NCBI RefSeq assembly: GCF_023115425.1
Contig: NZ_CP096032.1
Span: 1-64,000, forward strand
Source of the DNA: Synechococcus sp. A10-1-5-1
GTDB taxonomy: Bacteria > Cyanobacteriota > Cyanobacteriia > PCC-6307 > Cyanobiaceae
Length of the DNA stretch: 64,000 bases
Reading direction: 5' to 3'
The notes beneath the pieces were generated by a model, which had not been told where the DNA came from, searched no databases, and was given only the letters and a program-made list of their open reading frames with translations. Numbering within the stretch: position 1 is the first letter of the stretch; every line of letters begins with the position of its first letter. Made by a program: the position numbers and the translations under genes. Shown in pieces: positions 1 through 8,979 of the stretch.

Positions 1-1407
1 GTGACGGTGCAGCAGGGAGAAGCGCTGTGGCGTCAGGTTCAAGAAGCACTCCAAGGGAATCTCTCCAAGCCCACGTTTGAAACCTGGATTCGTCCAGCCA
101 CGTGCGTGGCCCTCCAGGGCAATGAGCTGCAGCTGCTTGCGCCCAACACCTTCGCCTGTGGTTGGCTGCGCAAGAACTACCTGAGCACGATTGCCGCGGT
201 GGCCAGCGAAATCGCTGGACGCTCGATTGCGGTCAGCGTTGAAGCCGGTGGCGAGTCGGCCCAGGGCATCACCCTCAACGGCCAGCCCCCAACCACCGCT
301 GGCGTTGACGTTTCCCAGGGCAGTTCAGCTCCCCAGCAGCGCACCGCCACTGGCGAGGCCCCCAGGAAGTTGGCTCCGGGCCTCAATCCCCGCTACGTCT
401 TTAATCGCTTTGTGGTGGGGCCTAACAGCCGCATGGCCCATGCTGCGGCCTTGGCCGTTGCCGAGGCCCCCGGCCGTGAATTCAATCCGCTCTTCATTTG
501 CGGTGGGGTGGGTCTGGGTAAAACCCACTTGATGCAGGCCATAGGCCACTACCGCTTGGAGATTGATCCAGAGGCCCGCGTCGCCTACGTCAGCACCGAG
601 ACCTTCACCAACGACCTGATCCAGGCCATCCGCAAGGACGGCATGCAGAAATTTCGGGACCGTTACCGGGCTGCCGATCTGATCCTGGTGGACGACATCC
701 AGTTCATCGAGGGCAAGGAATACACCCAAGAGGAGTTCTTCCACACCTTCAACGCCTTGCATGAGGCCGGGCGTCAGATCGTGATTGCCAGTGATCGCCC
801 CCCCAGTCAGATCCCCCGTTTGCAGGAGCGTTTGATCTCACGCTTCTCCATGGGCCTGATCGCCGACATCCAGACGCCCGACCTGGAAACGCGAATGGCG
901 ATTCTTCACAAGAAAGCCGAGCACGAGCGGGTCAGCCTGCCCAGGGACTTGATCCAATACCTGGCGGGTCGCTTCACCTCGAACATCCGTGAGCTGGAGG
1001 GTGCCCTGACACGTGCGGTGGCCTTCGCTTCGATCACTGGTTTGCCGATGACCGTGGAATCGGTCGCCCCGATGCTCGAACCCGCTGGCGTCGAAGTGGA
1101 GGTCACTCCCGATCAAGTGCTCAGCAAGGTCGCCGAGGTGTTCGGGGTTGGGGTGGATGAGATGAAGAGCGCGAGCCGCAAACGGGCCGTCAGCCAAGCG
1201 CGCCAGGTGGGGATGTATCTGATGCGCCAAGGCACCAACCTCTCCCTTCCCCGCATTGGCGATGCCTTTGGCGGTAAGGATCACTCCACCGTGATGTACG
1301 CCGTTGAGCAAACCGAGAAGAAACTGGGGGCTGACCCCCAGTTGGGCCGCCAGGTTCAGCAGGTGCGGGATCTGCTGCAGATCGATTCCCGTCGCCGCAC
1401 GCGTTAG
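1..1407 (+). CDS. dnaA: Chromosomal replication initiator protein DnaA
   Basis: Initiates chromosome replication by binding DnaA boxes and melting the origin. At 468 residues it has the usual layout: an N-terminal interaction domain (about 1-85), a variable linker (86-130), an AAA+ domain with Walker [10 protein letters not shown] near residue 168 and Walker [10 protein letters not shown] near 228, and a C-terminal DNA-binding domain with [12 protein letters not shown] near 426. The GTG at base 1 is in the right place relative to the conserved [12 protein letters not shown] start, but the window begins there, so a slightly earlier start cannot be excluded. It converges on cbbX with three bases between the stops. 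I see no cluster of DnaA boxes downstream; any origin would lie outside the window. Confidence 0.96.
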   Translation: MTVQQGEALWRQVQEALQGNLSKPTFETWIRPATCVALQGNELQLLAPNTFACGWLRKNYLSTIAAVASEIAGRSIAVSVEAGGESAQGITLNGQPPTTAGVDVSQGSSAPQQRTATGEAPRKLAPGLNPRYVFNRFVVGPNSRMAHAAALAVAEAPGREFNPLFICGGVGLGKTHLMQAIGHYRLEIDPEARVAYVSTETFTNDLIQAIRKDGMQKFRDRYRAADLILVDDIQFIEGKEYTQEEFFHTFNALHEAGRQIVIASDRPPSQIPRLQERLISRFSMGLIADIQTPDLETRMAILHKKAEHERVSLPRDLIQYLAGRFTSNIRELEGALTRAVAFASITGLPMTVESVAPMLEPAGVEVEVTPDQVLSKVAEVFGVGVDEMKSASRKRAVSQARQVGMYLMRQGTNLSLPRIGDAFGGKDHSTVMYAVEQTEKKLGADPQLGRQVQQVRDLLQIDSRRRTR

Positions 1408-1410
1408 GAC

Positions 1411-2343
1411 TCAGCCGGTGATGGGTTCACTGGGGTCCAGACCTTCGACCTCGCCGGAAAAGACTCGGCTGGCGGTGATGTCTTCGGCCTCCAAGGTCAT
1501 CAGATCCAGCTTGGTGAGCTGACTGCTGTTCATCACATTGAACAGGCGATTGGCTTGGCGCATCCGAGCACGATCGATCGCATTGCGGATGGAGCGGGCA
1601 TTGGCAAAGAACGGCAATTGCATCCGCCGATCGATGTAATCCGTGAAGGCCGCTAGGGCTTCATCGCTGAAGCGGTAGTTCTCCTCCGCCAGGATCAGCC
1701 GGGCAATCGCTGATAGCTCCGCGGCGCTGTAATCCGGGAAGTCGATGTGATTGGCGACCCTGGAGGAGAGGCCTGGATTGCTTTGGTAGAAAACATCCAT
1801 CCGCTCCTTGTAGCCCGCAAAGATGACCACCAGGTCATCACGGTTGTTCTCCATCACCTGGAGCAGGATCTCGATCGCCTCTGCTCCGTAGTCCCGTTCA
1901 TTTTCGGGGCGATAGAGGTAGTAGGCCTCATCGATAAACAACACCCCGCCCATCGCCTTTTTCAGCATCTCCCGGGTCTTCGGAGCGGTATGGCCGATGT
2001 ATTGCCCCACCAGGTCGTCACGGGTGGCGGTGACCACATGGCCTTTGCGCACGTACCCAAGCTTGTGCAGGATTTCCGACATCCGCTCGGCCACGGTTGT
2101 CTTGCCCGTTCCTGGCCGGCCCGTAAAGGACATGTGCAGGCTTGGGGCCGTGGTGGAGAGGCCCACTTGCTTGCGGGCCCGGTCCACCACCAGCAGGGCA
2201 GCAATTTCACGGATCCGGGTTTTGACCGGTTTGAGTCCGATCAGCTCTTGGTCGAGTTGATCCAGAACTCCCTGGACCTCAGCCCCTTCGTAGGCGGCCT
2301 GAAGATCAACTGGCGTGTTGTCTGGCTGCTCAGACGAGGCCAT
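1411..2343 (-). CDS. cbbX: CbbX-type AAA+ Rubisco activase
   Basis: AAA+ ATPase of the CbbX family, which in red-type Rubisco systems remodels inhibited Rubisco by pulling on the large subunit. Visible motifs are Walker [11 protein letters not shown], the pore-loop segment [13 protein letters not shown], Walker [12 protein letters not shown] and a sensor/lid region rich in Arg ([15 protein letters not shown]). The ATG at 2343 gives about 310 residues, normal for the family; it overlaps the stop of the upstream acRAF gene by 14 bases, so the two are probably co-translated. Last gene of the carboxysome transcript. The partner Rubisco here is form IA (green-type), so the mode of action may differ from the studied red-type enzymes; that is inference. 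Confidence 0.9.
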   Translation of the reverse strand: MASSEQPDNTPVDLQAAYEGAEVQGVLDQLDQELIGLKPVKTRIREIAALLVVDRARKQVGLSTTAPSLHMSFTGRPGTGKTTVAERMSEILHKLGYVRKGHVVTATRDDLVGQYIGHTAPKTREMLKKAMGGVLFIDEAYYLYRPENERDYGAEAIEILLQVMENNRDDLVVIFAGYKERMDVFYQSNPGLSSRVANHIDFPDYSAAELSAIARLILAEENYRFSDEALAAFTDYIDRRMQLPFFANARSIRNAIDRARMRQANRLFNVMNSSQLTKLDLMTLEAEDITASRVFSGEVEGLDPSEPITG

Positions 2344-2584
2344 CGATGGCAGCGGCGAACACATGGTCAGCCTCGCCGATGCTGGCCTTCTCCTCCTCGG
2401 GCCGCAGGGTGATGTTCACGTATGTACGTCCGAAACTGATGTCGGGGTAGCGCCCCTCCTGTTCGCAGAAGTCGTTCAGGCGATCCAGAAAAGCTCGGTT
2501 GGCCGCGTAGTCCTCAAATTCGATCCGACGCTCCAACCACTCGACACGATCGGGCCTGGGCCGGGGATTCCAGAGTTGATCCAT
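2330..2584 (-). CDS. acRAF: PCD-like alpha-carboxysome Rubisco assembly factor
   Basis: Small 84-residue protein of the pterin-4a-carbinolamine dehydratase fold. Members found in cso operons are known as acRAF and help form IA Rubisco assemble. The sequence shows the family's N-terminal Trp/Arg-rich segment ([16 protein letters not shown]) and the core [15 protein letters not shown] leading to a C-terminal helix. The canonical dehydratase active-site His cluster is not obvious, which suits a chaperone role rather than pterin chemistry. It starts nine bases after chpX and overlaps cbbX by 14 bases, placing a Rubisco assembly and a Rubisco repair gene in one tail segment of the operon. Confidence 0.85.
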   Translation of the reverse strand: MDQLWNPRPRPDRVEWLERRIEFEDYAANRAFLDRLNDFCEQEGRYPDISFGRTYVNITLRPEEEKASIGEADHVFAAAIDGLV

Positions 2585-2593
2585 TCTTTGACC

Positions 2594-3736
2594 CTAGGCC
2601 GCGAGGCAATCGGTCCGGCCGATGACGAGTCGAGCAGCCCAGGAGGCTGCATAGGCGCGGTTGGCCTCCTGCTCCTCGGGGTTGGTGGTGTCCAAGGGGT
2701 GGGGCATGGTGCCGCTGATGGCGGCGTTGGTCACGCAGAACATCGACTTCTGGAAGCTGCGGCAGATCTTTTCGCGCACGTCCCCTTCGCCGCGGGTGCG
2801 CTCTAGATACCACTGGTGCAAGCGATGCGGCAGATGGCGATACATGTCCTGCATCAGCAGGCTGGGGGGAACACCGGCACCCATCGTCGGCAGTGGATCG
2901 GCGTAGAGGGCGCCGTAGGTGAAGGTCGCCTGATCGGGGGAGATTTGCTGGGCCTGGGCGTTGTAACTGACGGTCCCAAGGAAGGGCATCCCCCGCAGGA
3001 AGACCGCCTCGACGTAGGGAACAGCCACATCCACGAGGAAGGTCAGCTTGGCCTCGGGCGGAAGGACCCAGAACTTCTGTCCGCCGATCATCACTCCGTA
3101 TTCGATGGGGTTTGCGGCGGCGGCCACCAGCCCCTGTTTGATGAAGTCGACGACATCGGGTATCGAGCGCACTTGACCGGAGCGCTCAGCCTTGGCCAAA
3201 TCGATAAATAGATCGCTCATCACCCGCCAGAACTGACCCAGCGCATGGGTTGTGGCGGCATTGCGGATCAATTCGCTCAGGAAGTCTGGGAAGAGCGGAT
3301 GCAGGATGGCGAGCAGCGGATCGCGGCGACGCTTGGTGGCAATGATCGCCTTGCAGTTGTCCTTGAAGGCCTCACTGTCGAAGTAGGCATCCATCCCACC
3401 GGTGGCATGCCAGAGCATCCCCTTCATGCAGTACTCGGCGTACTCGAAGTTGATCCTGTCGTGGTTGAGGTGGCGCCAGATCTTCGCCGGGCTGAGGTCC
3501 CCGTCGAGATACTTGAAGATCGGGAATGGATTGAGGAACTGATGCTCCCCTTGGAAGATCAAATTTTTGCTGTAGGCATCGAGTACCTCGCCATAGCTCT
3601 CGAGCACATCGACCACCTCGATCAGGTGATCGGGGGTATCGGTTAGTAAGGTCTCACCGCCAATGAGCTTGGCGATGATCTGGTCGGTGTCGAGGCCGGG
3701 GTTGCTGTGAACCAGCTCGGCAGGAATAACGGGCAT
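2594..3736 (-). CDS. chpX: CO2 hydration protein ChpX/CupB of the NDH-1MS' complex
   Basis: A 380-residue soluble protein that works with NdhD4 and NdhF4 on the thylakoid NDH-1 complex to convert cytosolic CO2 to bicarbonate. Conserved family stretches are visible: KNLIFQGEHQFLNPFPIFKYL, NHDRINFEYAEYCMKGMLWH and FWRVMSDLF. Several His, Cys and Arg residues could serve a metal site, but I cannot assign ligands from sequence alone. It follows ndhD4 directly (one base between stop and start), and the ndhF4-ndhD4-chpX order is that of the constitutive low-affinity CO2 uptake system, so CupB rather than CupA is the better assignment. Confidence 0.93.
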   Translation of the reverse strand: MPVIPAELVHSNPGLDTDQIIAKLIGGETLLTDTPDHLIEVVDVLESYGEVLDAYSKNLIFQGEHQFLNPFPIFKYLDGDLSPAKIWRHLNHDRINFEYAEYCMKGMLWHATGGMDAYFDSEAFKDNCKAIIATKRRRDPLLAILHPLFPDFLSELIRNAATTHALGQFWRVMSDLFIDLAKAERSGQVRSIPDVVDFIKQGLVAAAANPIEYGVMIGGQKFWVLPPEAKLTFLVDVAVPYVEAVFLRGMPFLGTVSYNAQAQQISPDQATFTYGALYADPLPTMGAGVPPSLLMQDMYRHLPHRLHQWYLERTRGEGDVREKICRSFQKSMFCVTNAAISGTMPHPLDTTNPEEQEANRAYAASWAARLVIGRTDCLAA

Positions 3737-3737
3737 C

Positions 3738-5246
3738 TCAGCTCACTCCCATCGATTGCAGGGCCAAGGCGGTGATTGAAGTCTCGCTCAGATAACTGAG
3801 GCCAAACGGTAGGAGACCCAGCCCAACAATGGCTGCGGCAAGGGCAATGGCCGGGTAGGTCTCCCGGGGGGCCACCGGGGCCAGTTGGACGTCCAGACGT
3901 GCGTCCTTGATTGCATCTTCGCTGTCAGGCGTAATGGACAGGCGGCCAAAGAAGGCGCGGTTCACCAGAAGGAGGAAGTAGACCGCCGTTAGACCCGATC
4001 CCACCATCGAGAGCAGGGTGGCAACGGGGAAGGCGGCAATGCTGCCCCGGAAGACCAAGAACTCGGAGATGAATCCGGCCATCCCAGGCAGTCCAGCACT
4101 GGCCATCACCGCCAGGATCATCAGGGTTCCGGTCAGGGGCAGTCCCTTCTCTGGGCTCAACAAACCATGGAGCACCTTGAGATCCCGGGTGCCGGTCTTG
4201 CGATAGACGATCCCCACCAAGAGAAACAGCAGTGCCGAGATCAGACCATGGGCGACCATCTGGAAGACAGCCCCCAGCAGGCTGATGGGGGTGTTGGCCG
4301 CGGCGGCCAAGAGCACATAGCCCATGTGGCCGACGGAGCTGAAGGCCACCATTCGCTTCATATCGGTCTGGGCAATGGCCGCCAGGGAGCCATAGAGCAC
4401 CGAGATCGCTGCCCAGATGGCCAGGCCAGGGGCCAGTTCAGCCCAGGCTTCCGGGAAGAGTTGCAGCCCGAAGCGCAGCAGGCCATAGGTGCCGAGCTTC
4501 AGGAGAACACCGGCCAGCAGAACCGAGACTGGGGTCGCCGCCTGGGTGTGGGCATCGGGGAGCCAGTTGTGCAGCGGCACCAGCGGGATCTTGATGCCAA
4601 AGCCCAGCAGGATGGCCACCAGCAGAACGATCTGCCCGCCCATGGCTAAGCGATCGGACAGGACCGGGGTGATGCTGAAGTCCACGCTGCCGGTCAGCAG
4701 GGCCAAGCCAAGGAACGCCCCCAGGATCAGCATCCCGGAGATGGCCGTGAAGATGAGGAACTTGGTCGCGGCGTAGGACCTGTTGGCACCTCCCCAAACG
4801 GAGATCAACAGCCAAAGCGGAATCAGTTCCAGCTCATAAAAGAGGAAGAACAGCAGCAGGTTGTCGGCGATGAAGGCCCCATTCACAGCGCCGGTGATCA
4901 GCAGCAGCATCGCGAAGTAAATCCGCGGTCTCCGGTCGATGTCGCGGGTGATGATCGCTGACACCAAGGTCAGTGCTGCGTTGATCAGCACCAAGGGCAG
5001 GGAGAGGCCGTCGATCCCGAGGGAATAATCCAGGCCAATTCCAGGCAGCCAGCTGTGGAATTCCTGCAGCTGCATTCCGGGAATGCTGGGATCGAACTGG
5101 ACGGTGATGGCCAGGCTGGCGACCAGCTGGATCACCAGGATTGCGATCGTGATGAGACGAAGCCGCCCCAGGGCTTGTTCCCCAGGCCAGAGCAGCAGAG
5201 CGGCGGCACCCAGGAAGGGGATCAGAAGGAGAGAACTCAGCAACAT
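3738..5246 (-). CDS. ndhD4: NDH-1 subunit NdhD4 (CO2-uptake type)
   Basis: A 502-residue polytopic membrane protein of the NuoM/NdhD proton-pumping family, with about 14 hydrophobic segments. It carries the family hallmark GIKIPLVPLHNWLPDAHTQAATPVSVLLAG and the conserved Glu/Lys residues in the middle of membrane helices. It belongs to the CO2-uptake branch rather than the respiratory NdhD1 branch, judged mainly by its position between ndhF4 and chpX. Only three bases separate it from ndhF4. It drives vectorial CO2 hydration together with ChpX. Confidence 0.92.
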   Translation of the reverse strand: MLLSSLLLIPFLGAAALLLWPGEQALGRLRLITIAILVIQLVASLAITVQFDPSIPGMQLQEFHSWLPGIGLDYSLGIDGLSLPLVLINAALTLVSAIITRDIDRRPRIYFAMLLLITGAVNGAFIADNLLLFFLFYELELIPLWLLISVWGGANRSYAATKFLIFTAISGMLILGAFLGLALLTGSVDFSITPVLSDRLAMGGQIVLLVAILLGFGIKIPLVPLHNWLPDAHTQAATPVSVLLAGVLLKLGTYGLLRFGLQLFPEAWAELAPGLAIWAAISVLYGSLAAIAQTDMKRMVAFSSVGHMGYVLLAAAANTPISLLGAVFQMVAHGLISALLFLLVGIVYRKTGTRDLKVLHGLLSPEKGLPLTGTLMILAVMASAGLPGMAGFISEFLVFRGSIAAFPVATLLSMVGSGLTAVYFLLLVNRAFFGRLSITPDSEDAIKDARLDVQLAPVAPRETYPAIALAAAIVGLGLLPFGLSYLSETSITALALQSMGVS

Positions 5247-5249
5247 CGA

Positions 5250-7109
5250 TCAACCACCCCGTCCGATCTGCAGAACACCGAGCAGCAAGACGATGGCCAC
5301 AAGGACTGTGAGCACGTAGCTCTGCATCTGGCCGCTGACACTGAGCTTCAATCCGTTGGCCGTTGCCATCGAGAGGCGACCCACACCATCGGCCATCCCT
5401 TTGACCACGTTCAGATCAAACCAGCGGGTGAATTGCGCCAAGTTGGCCACCAGGCTCACCACCGTGCGGTTGTAGATCTCCGGTGTGTAGAAGTCGTAGG
5501 CCAGCAGGTCCTGCAGGGTTCGAACCCAAGGTGTCGTTGAGCGGGACCAGAACTGATCAAGGGGAATCAGGGCTCCAATCACCACGCCGATCAGTCCGGA
5601 GACCGAGACCGCAACGCCCACCGCAATACTGAAGGAGGCGATCCCTGGTACGGGATCGATGCGCTGCATCATCGCGGGCAGCAGTAGCACGATCACGCTC
5701 AGGCTGACCATTGGCAGGGCCATCAACCAATTGACCTCAGGTGCACGCTTGGTCTTCGGCAGAGGCTGGCCAAGGAACAGAGAGCGATAGACCCGGGTGG
5801 AGTTCGTGGCTGTCAGCAGGTTGGTGAGCAAGAAAACCACCGCAAAGCCCGGGGCGCTGTCCTGGAGGCTGTTGACCATCAAGCCGTAGCACCAGAAGGA
5901 ACCCAGGGGCAGGAGTCCGACCACACCGGCGCTGCCGATGATGAAGGCCAAGGACGTGGCTGGCATGCGGGTGCCAATGCCGCCTAGTTCGGTCAGGTCC
6001 TGACAGTTGGTGGTGGCGATGATGCTTCCAACGCCCATGAACTGCAGCGCCCGGGCCAGGCCATGGGCAAAGAGCAAGAGCAGGGCAATGCCTGGCAGCT
6101 GGAGGGCGATCGCGATGAAGACGAGACCTAGATAGGAGGTTGTCGAATAACTGAAGGCGCGTTTGAGGTCGACTTGGGCCAGGGAGACCAGCGCTCCGCC
6201 GATGGCACTGATCGCTCCCACCGCCAATAAGACGTCTGTTGCGACCGGAGAGAGCCGAACGATCGGCATCAGCTTCATCAGCACAATGGCGCCGCAGGTC
6301 ACCACGACGGAATTCCTCAGGATCGAGGCCGGGTTCGGTCCCTCCATGGCTTCATCGAGCCAGAGGTGCATTGGGAATTGGGCACATTTGCCCATCGGAC
6401 CTGCGATTAGTCCCAGGCCCAGCAGGCTGATGCCGACCGGTCCGAGGGCACCCGTTCCTTTGAGGTTGCCGGCCCAGTCGTAGAGGTCGGTGAACTCCAT
6501 CGAGCCTGCAAAGGCCGAGAGTGCGACCACCCCCATCAGCAGCAGAACATCTCCAACGCGCTTGGTCAGGAAGGCGTCGCGGGCGGCGGTCACGACCAGG
6601 GGCTGGGCGTACCAGAACCCCACCAGCAGGTAGGTGGAGAGGGTGAGCATCTCCAGCAGGAAATAGCTCATAAAAAGGTTGCTGCTGAGCACCACCCCGC
6701 TCATGGCCCCTTCAAAGAAGCCAATCAGGGCGTAGAAGCGGGCCAGGGACCACTCTTTATCGAGGTAGCCCAGCGCATAGACCTGGCAGATCAGGCTCAT
6801 CGTCGCGACGAACTCCAATGCCGCGAGGTTCGTCAGCGAGAGATCGAAGCCAATGCGCAGGTCCAGGTCAGCGGCTTGAAACCACGCCAGATCGACATGC
6901 TGAGGACCGATCTCGTAGACCGAGCTGATCACGACGCTGCCGTGGATCACCGCTAGCAGGGTGACGAGAAGATTGAGGTACGCCGCAGGCCGAGGGCCGT
7001 TCCGCTTAATCCAGCCAGTCGCCCAGGGCAACGACAGGAGCATCCCGCTGAACCCGTACAGCGGGATCAGCCAGATCAGTTGCAGGGGAAGGGGAAGAGC
7101 AGCGCTCAA
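5250..7109 (-). CDS. ndhF4: NDH-1 subunit NdhF4 (CO2-uptake type)
   Basis: A 619-residue membrane protein of the NuoL/NdhF family. The N-terminal two thirds hold the antiporter-like core, including a conserved KRVGDVLLLMG and a LWLDEAMEGPNPASILRNS segment. The last third (from about 490) contains the lateral-helix and C-terminal membrane helices. The active-site region reads MHLWLDEAMEGP where respiratory NdhF has HVWLPDAMEGPTP, which supports the CO2-uptake paralogue. It begins the ndhF4-ndhD4-chpX block, 94 bases after the ferritin-like gene; that gap contains a GC-rich hairpin. Confidence 0.92.
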   Translation of the reverse strand: MSAALPLPLQLIWLIPLYGFSGMLLSLPWATGWIKRNGPRPAAYLNLLVTLLAVIHGSVVISSVYEIGPQHVDLAWFQAADLDLRIGFDLSLTNLAALEFVATMSLICQVYALGYLDKEWSLARFYALIGFFEGAMSGVVLSSNLFMSYFLLEMLTLSTYLLVGFWYAQPLVVTAARDAFLTKRVGDVLLLMGVVALSAFAGSMEFTDLYDWAGNLKGTGALGPVGISLLGLGLIAGPMGKCAQFPMHLWLDEAMEGPNPASILRNSVVVTCGAIVLMKLMPIVRLSPVATDVLLAVGAISAIGGALVSLAQVDLKRAFSYSTTSYLGLVFIAIALQLPGIALLLLFAHGLARALQFMGVGSIIATTNCQDLTELGGIGTRMPATSLAFIIGSAGVVGLLPLGSFWCYGLMVNSLQDSAPGFAVVFLLTNLLTATNSTRVYRSLFLGQPLPKTKRAPEVNWLMALPMVSLSVIVLLLPAMMQRIDPVPGIASFSIAVGVAVSVSGLIGVVIGALIPLDQFWSRSTTPWVRTLQDLLAYDFYTPEIYNRTVVSLVANLAQFTRWFDLNVVKGMADGVGRLSMATANGLKLSVSGQMQSYVLTVLVAIVLLLGVLQIGRGG

Positions 7110-7125
7110 ACGGTTTAAGAATTGG

Positions 7126-7149
7126 GCCGCCGAAAGCGGCTTCGGCGGC
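7126..7149 (-). other. GC-rich stem-loop between ferritin-like gene and ndhF4
   Basis: Arms GCCGCCGAA (7126-7134) and TTCGGCGGC (7141-7149) pair perfectly over nine bases with a six-base loop. No run of T follows on the minus strand, so it is not a textbook intrinsic terminator. It sits exactly where the carboxysome shell genes end and the NDH-1 genes begin, so partial termination or mRNA end protection is plausible (inference). Confidence 0.5.
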
Positions 7150-7203
7150 GGAATCTAAGCGCTTCTGATCCAAATTGGTCGGACTGCGAAGCGCTGAATC
7201 GAC

Positions 7204-7713
7204 TTAGAACGAGGCGCGGTCTTGCAGGGACCCACGGCGGCGGGAGCCGTAACGGCCATAACCGCGGGGACGGCGACCACCGAGCTCGTTGAGCCAGCTT
7301 TCAAGGTCACGCATGTGGTGCTGCTCGTCCTCCAGCAGGGACTGGAAGAATTCAGCGTTGTTCTGGTCATTCACCAGGCGACAGAAGCGAACGGCTTCGT
7401 CGTAGTGGCTGACGAGTTGCTGCTCCAGATCGGCGTTCTGCTCAAGCAGTCCGACCAAATCGCTGGCATGGGTCACCGGCTGCAGCTGTGAGGCGGCCGG
7501 TGCCACGCCAAGCGAGAGCATCTGCTGCACAATTCGTTCAGCGTGCTGCATCTCTTCGACCGTTTCCTCTCGGAACCGTTCGGACGATGCGGCATCACCC
7601 CAGAGCCCCACGAGGGAGGCCTGGGTCATGTACTGCTGAACAGCGGTCAGCTCAAGGCTGAGGGCACGCCCCAGAAAACCCAGGACGCGCGGATGGACGG
7701 CGTCCATGGTCAT
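7204..7713 (-). CDS. Ferritin-like (bacterioferritin family) protein of the carboxysome operon
   Basis: A 169-residue four-helix-bundle ferritin-like protein. Metal-ligand-type motifs are seen in order: LSLELTAVQQY near residue 20, EEMQHAE near 55, a Glu/His pair in EQQLVSHY near 100 and EDEQHHMRDLE near 130. The bundle ends near residue 143 and is followed by a tail rich in Arg, Gly and Tyr (GGRRPRGYGRYGSRRRG). Its ATG overlaps the stop of the upstream shell gene (TGATG), so the two are probably co-translated. Homologues occur at this place in other cso operons, but I know of no established role; iron storage or oxidative protection of the carboxysome is inference. Confidence 0.85.
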   Translation of the reverse strand: MTMDAVHPRVLGFLGRALSLELTAVQQYMTQASLVGLWGDAASSERFREETVEEMQHAERIVQQMLSLGVAPAASQLQPVTHASDLVGLLEQNADLEQQLVSHYDEAVRFCRLVNDQNNAEFFQSLLEDEQHHMRDLESWLNELGGRRPRGYGRYGSRRRGSLQDRASF

Positions 7714-8354
7714 CAGGCCCGGCGGTTGTTGGTGCTGACCAGGGCGGGCTCCACTTCGGAGTGGGGGCGGGCAATGATGTGGGCGGCCACCAGTCCATCA
7801 CCCACCCGCTCGCAGGCATCGGCGCCAGCGCGGACGGCAGCATTCACAGCACCGGTCTCACCGCGCACCAGAACGGTGACGTAGCCGCCACCAACGAACT
7901 CGCGAGCGATCAGAGTGACTTCGGCTGCCTTGGTCATGGCATCAGCGGCCTCGATCGCGGGCACCAGACCGCGGGTCTCGATCATGCCGAGAGCGATGCC
8001 TTGAACGGAAGAAGCCATGGGGGAGGTGCGAGTGGAGGGGGTGGAGCGATTGCCGCCGGAGCCTGAGCCGGAGGCAGAGGAGCGAGAGGTCGCAGCACGG
8101 GTGGTGCGACGCGCGGCCGGAGCAGCCTTGGCTGCGGAGCTGGCCGTTGTTTTCGCAGGGGTCGAGGCGACCGTCTTGGCTGTCACCGTCACGGGGGCAG
8201 AGGCCGCCACGGGAGCAGGGGTGGTGGCCTTGGCCGCCGCTGCTGGAATCGCGGTCACCGGAGTGGTCTCGGCAGCTGGCTTTGCGGCAGCGGGTTTAAC
8301 GCTGGACTTGGCGCTAGCCGAAGTGTTGGTGGCTCGGGATCGTGGAGTGGCCAT
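7713..8354 (-). CDS. csoS1E: BMC-H shell protein with long N-terminal extension (CsoS1E type)
   Basis: A 213-residue protein. The C-terminal 100 residues are a single BMC domain (VQGIALGMIETRGLVPAIEA onward) nearly identical to CsoS1. The first 113 residues are low-complexity, rich in Ala, Thr, Ser, Pro and Lys/Arg, with no predicted fold, ending in a Ser/Gly/Arg stretch before the BMC start at MASS. This is the architecture of the extended CsoS1E proteins of some alpha-cyanobacteria. It presumably joins the hexameric facets of the carboxysome shell, with the basic tail projecting to one side. Lies between csoS4B and the ferritin-like gene. An internal ATG at 8018 would give a plain CsoS1-sized product. 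Confidence 0.85.
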   Translation of the reverse strand: MATPRSRATNTSASAKSSVKPAAAKPAAETTPVTAIPAAAAKATTPAPVAASAPVTVTAKTVASTPAKTTASSAAKAAPAARRTTRAATSRSSASGSGSGGNRSTPSTRTSPMASSVQGIALGMIETRGLVPAIEAADAMTKAAEVTLIAREFVGGGYVTVLVRGETGAVNAAVRAGADACERVGDGLVAAHIIARPHSEVEPALVSTNNRRA

Positions 8355-8436
8355 GACGGTGATGGGCTAAGCCCGGTGGATGGTCGCTGGTTTGAACGGA
8401 ATGGACCCAGGCTGGCTGGGAGGAACGAACTGCTCC

Positions 8437-8688
8437 TTAGCCGTCGGGCGACCAGTGGTCGATGATGCCGCCGATCGTCAGATCGGTGAACAGGCTGGCG
8501 TTGCCCGTGGCGTGGCGAGCAGCGGAGCCGCTCGCGGTGAACACCCAGTTGCCGGGGGAGGCGCCCACTGGATCGGTGGCCACGCTCAACTTGCCTTTGT
8601 TGTTGCGCAGGATTCGCAGGGTTTGGTGCGCGAAACCCTCCACCCGTTGGGTGCAGACCATCGATCCCATCACCTGCATGATTTCCAT
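8437..8688 (-). CDS. csoS4B: Carboxysome pentameric vertex protein CsoS4B
   Basis: An 83-residue BMC vertex (EutN/CcmL-type) protein that closes carboxysome vertices as a pentamer. The typical beta-barrel motifs are present: MVCTQRVEGF at the start, DPVGASPGNWVF in the middle (the CcmL/EutN G-x-G-x-W region) and the terminal LTIGGIIDHWSP. Its ATG overlaps the TAA of csoS4A by one base. It is less acidic than CsoS4A and lacks its C-terminal tail. Confidence 0.93.
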   Translation of the reverse strand: MEIMQVMGSMVCTQRVEGFAHQTLRILRNNKGKLSVATDPVGASPGNWVFTASGSAARHATGNASLFTDLTIGGIIDHWSPDG

Positions 8689-8978
8689 TACTTGGCACCC
8701 CCTTGGGGTTTGCCTGCCGCCATCTCCTTGCCAGCCTCAGGATCCCAGTGGTCAATGATCCCGACGATCGTGAGATCGCTGGGATAGGACTTACTTCCCG
8801 CTGCCTCACGGGCAGCGGAGCTGCCGACGCAGATCACCCAATCTCCGGGGATGGCTCCGACGGCATCGACGGCAACCTTTTGGGTACTGCCATCAAGCAC
8901 CACCTGAAGGTGCTTGTGCTGGAAGTCCGCGATGCGGTTGGTTGAAACCAGTGGCTTCACCACTTTGCAGATCAACAT
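8688..8978 (-). CDS. csoS4A: Carboxysome pentameric vertex protein CsoS4A
   Basis: A 96-residue EutN/CcmL-family vertex protein. Motifs: MLICKVVKPLVST at the N terminus, DAVGAIPGDWVICVGSSAARE in the core and LTIVGIIDHWD near the end, followed by a short charged tail (about 15 residues). Paralogue of the adjacent csoS4B; the two together cap the icosahedral shell. It starts one base after the end of csoSCA, so csoSCA, csoS4A and csoS4B are probably one translational unit. Confidence 0.94.
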   Translation of the reverse strand: MLICKVVKPLVSTNRIADFQHKHLQVVLDGSTQKVAVDAVGAIPGDWVICVGSSAAREAAGSKSYPSDLTIVGIIDHWDPEAGKEMAAGKPQGGAK

Positions 8979-8979
8979 C

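Noticed and set aside
8017-8370. Long open frame opposite the N-terminal part of the extended shell gene
   Set aside because: It is an antisense by-product of Ala/Thr/Ser-rich G+C-rich coding sequence; no start signal or family resemblance.
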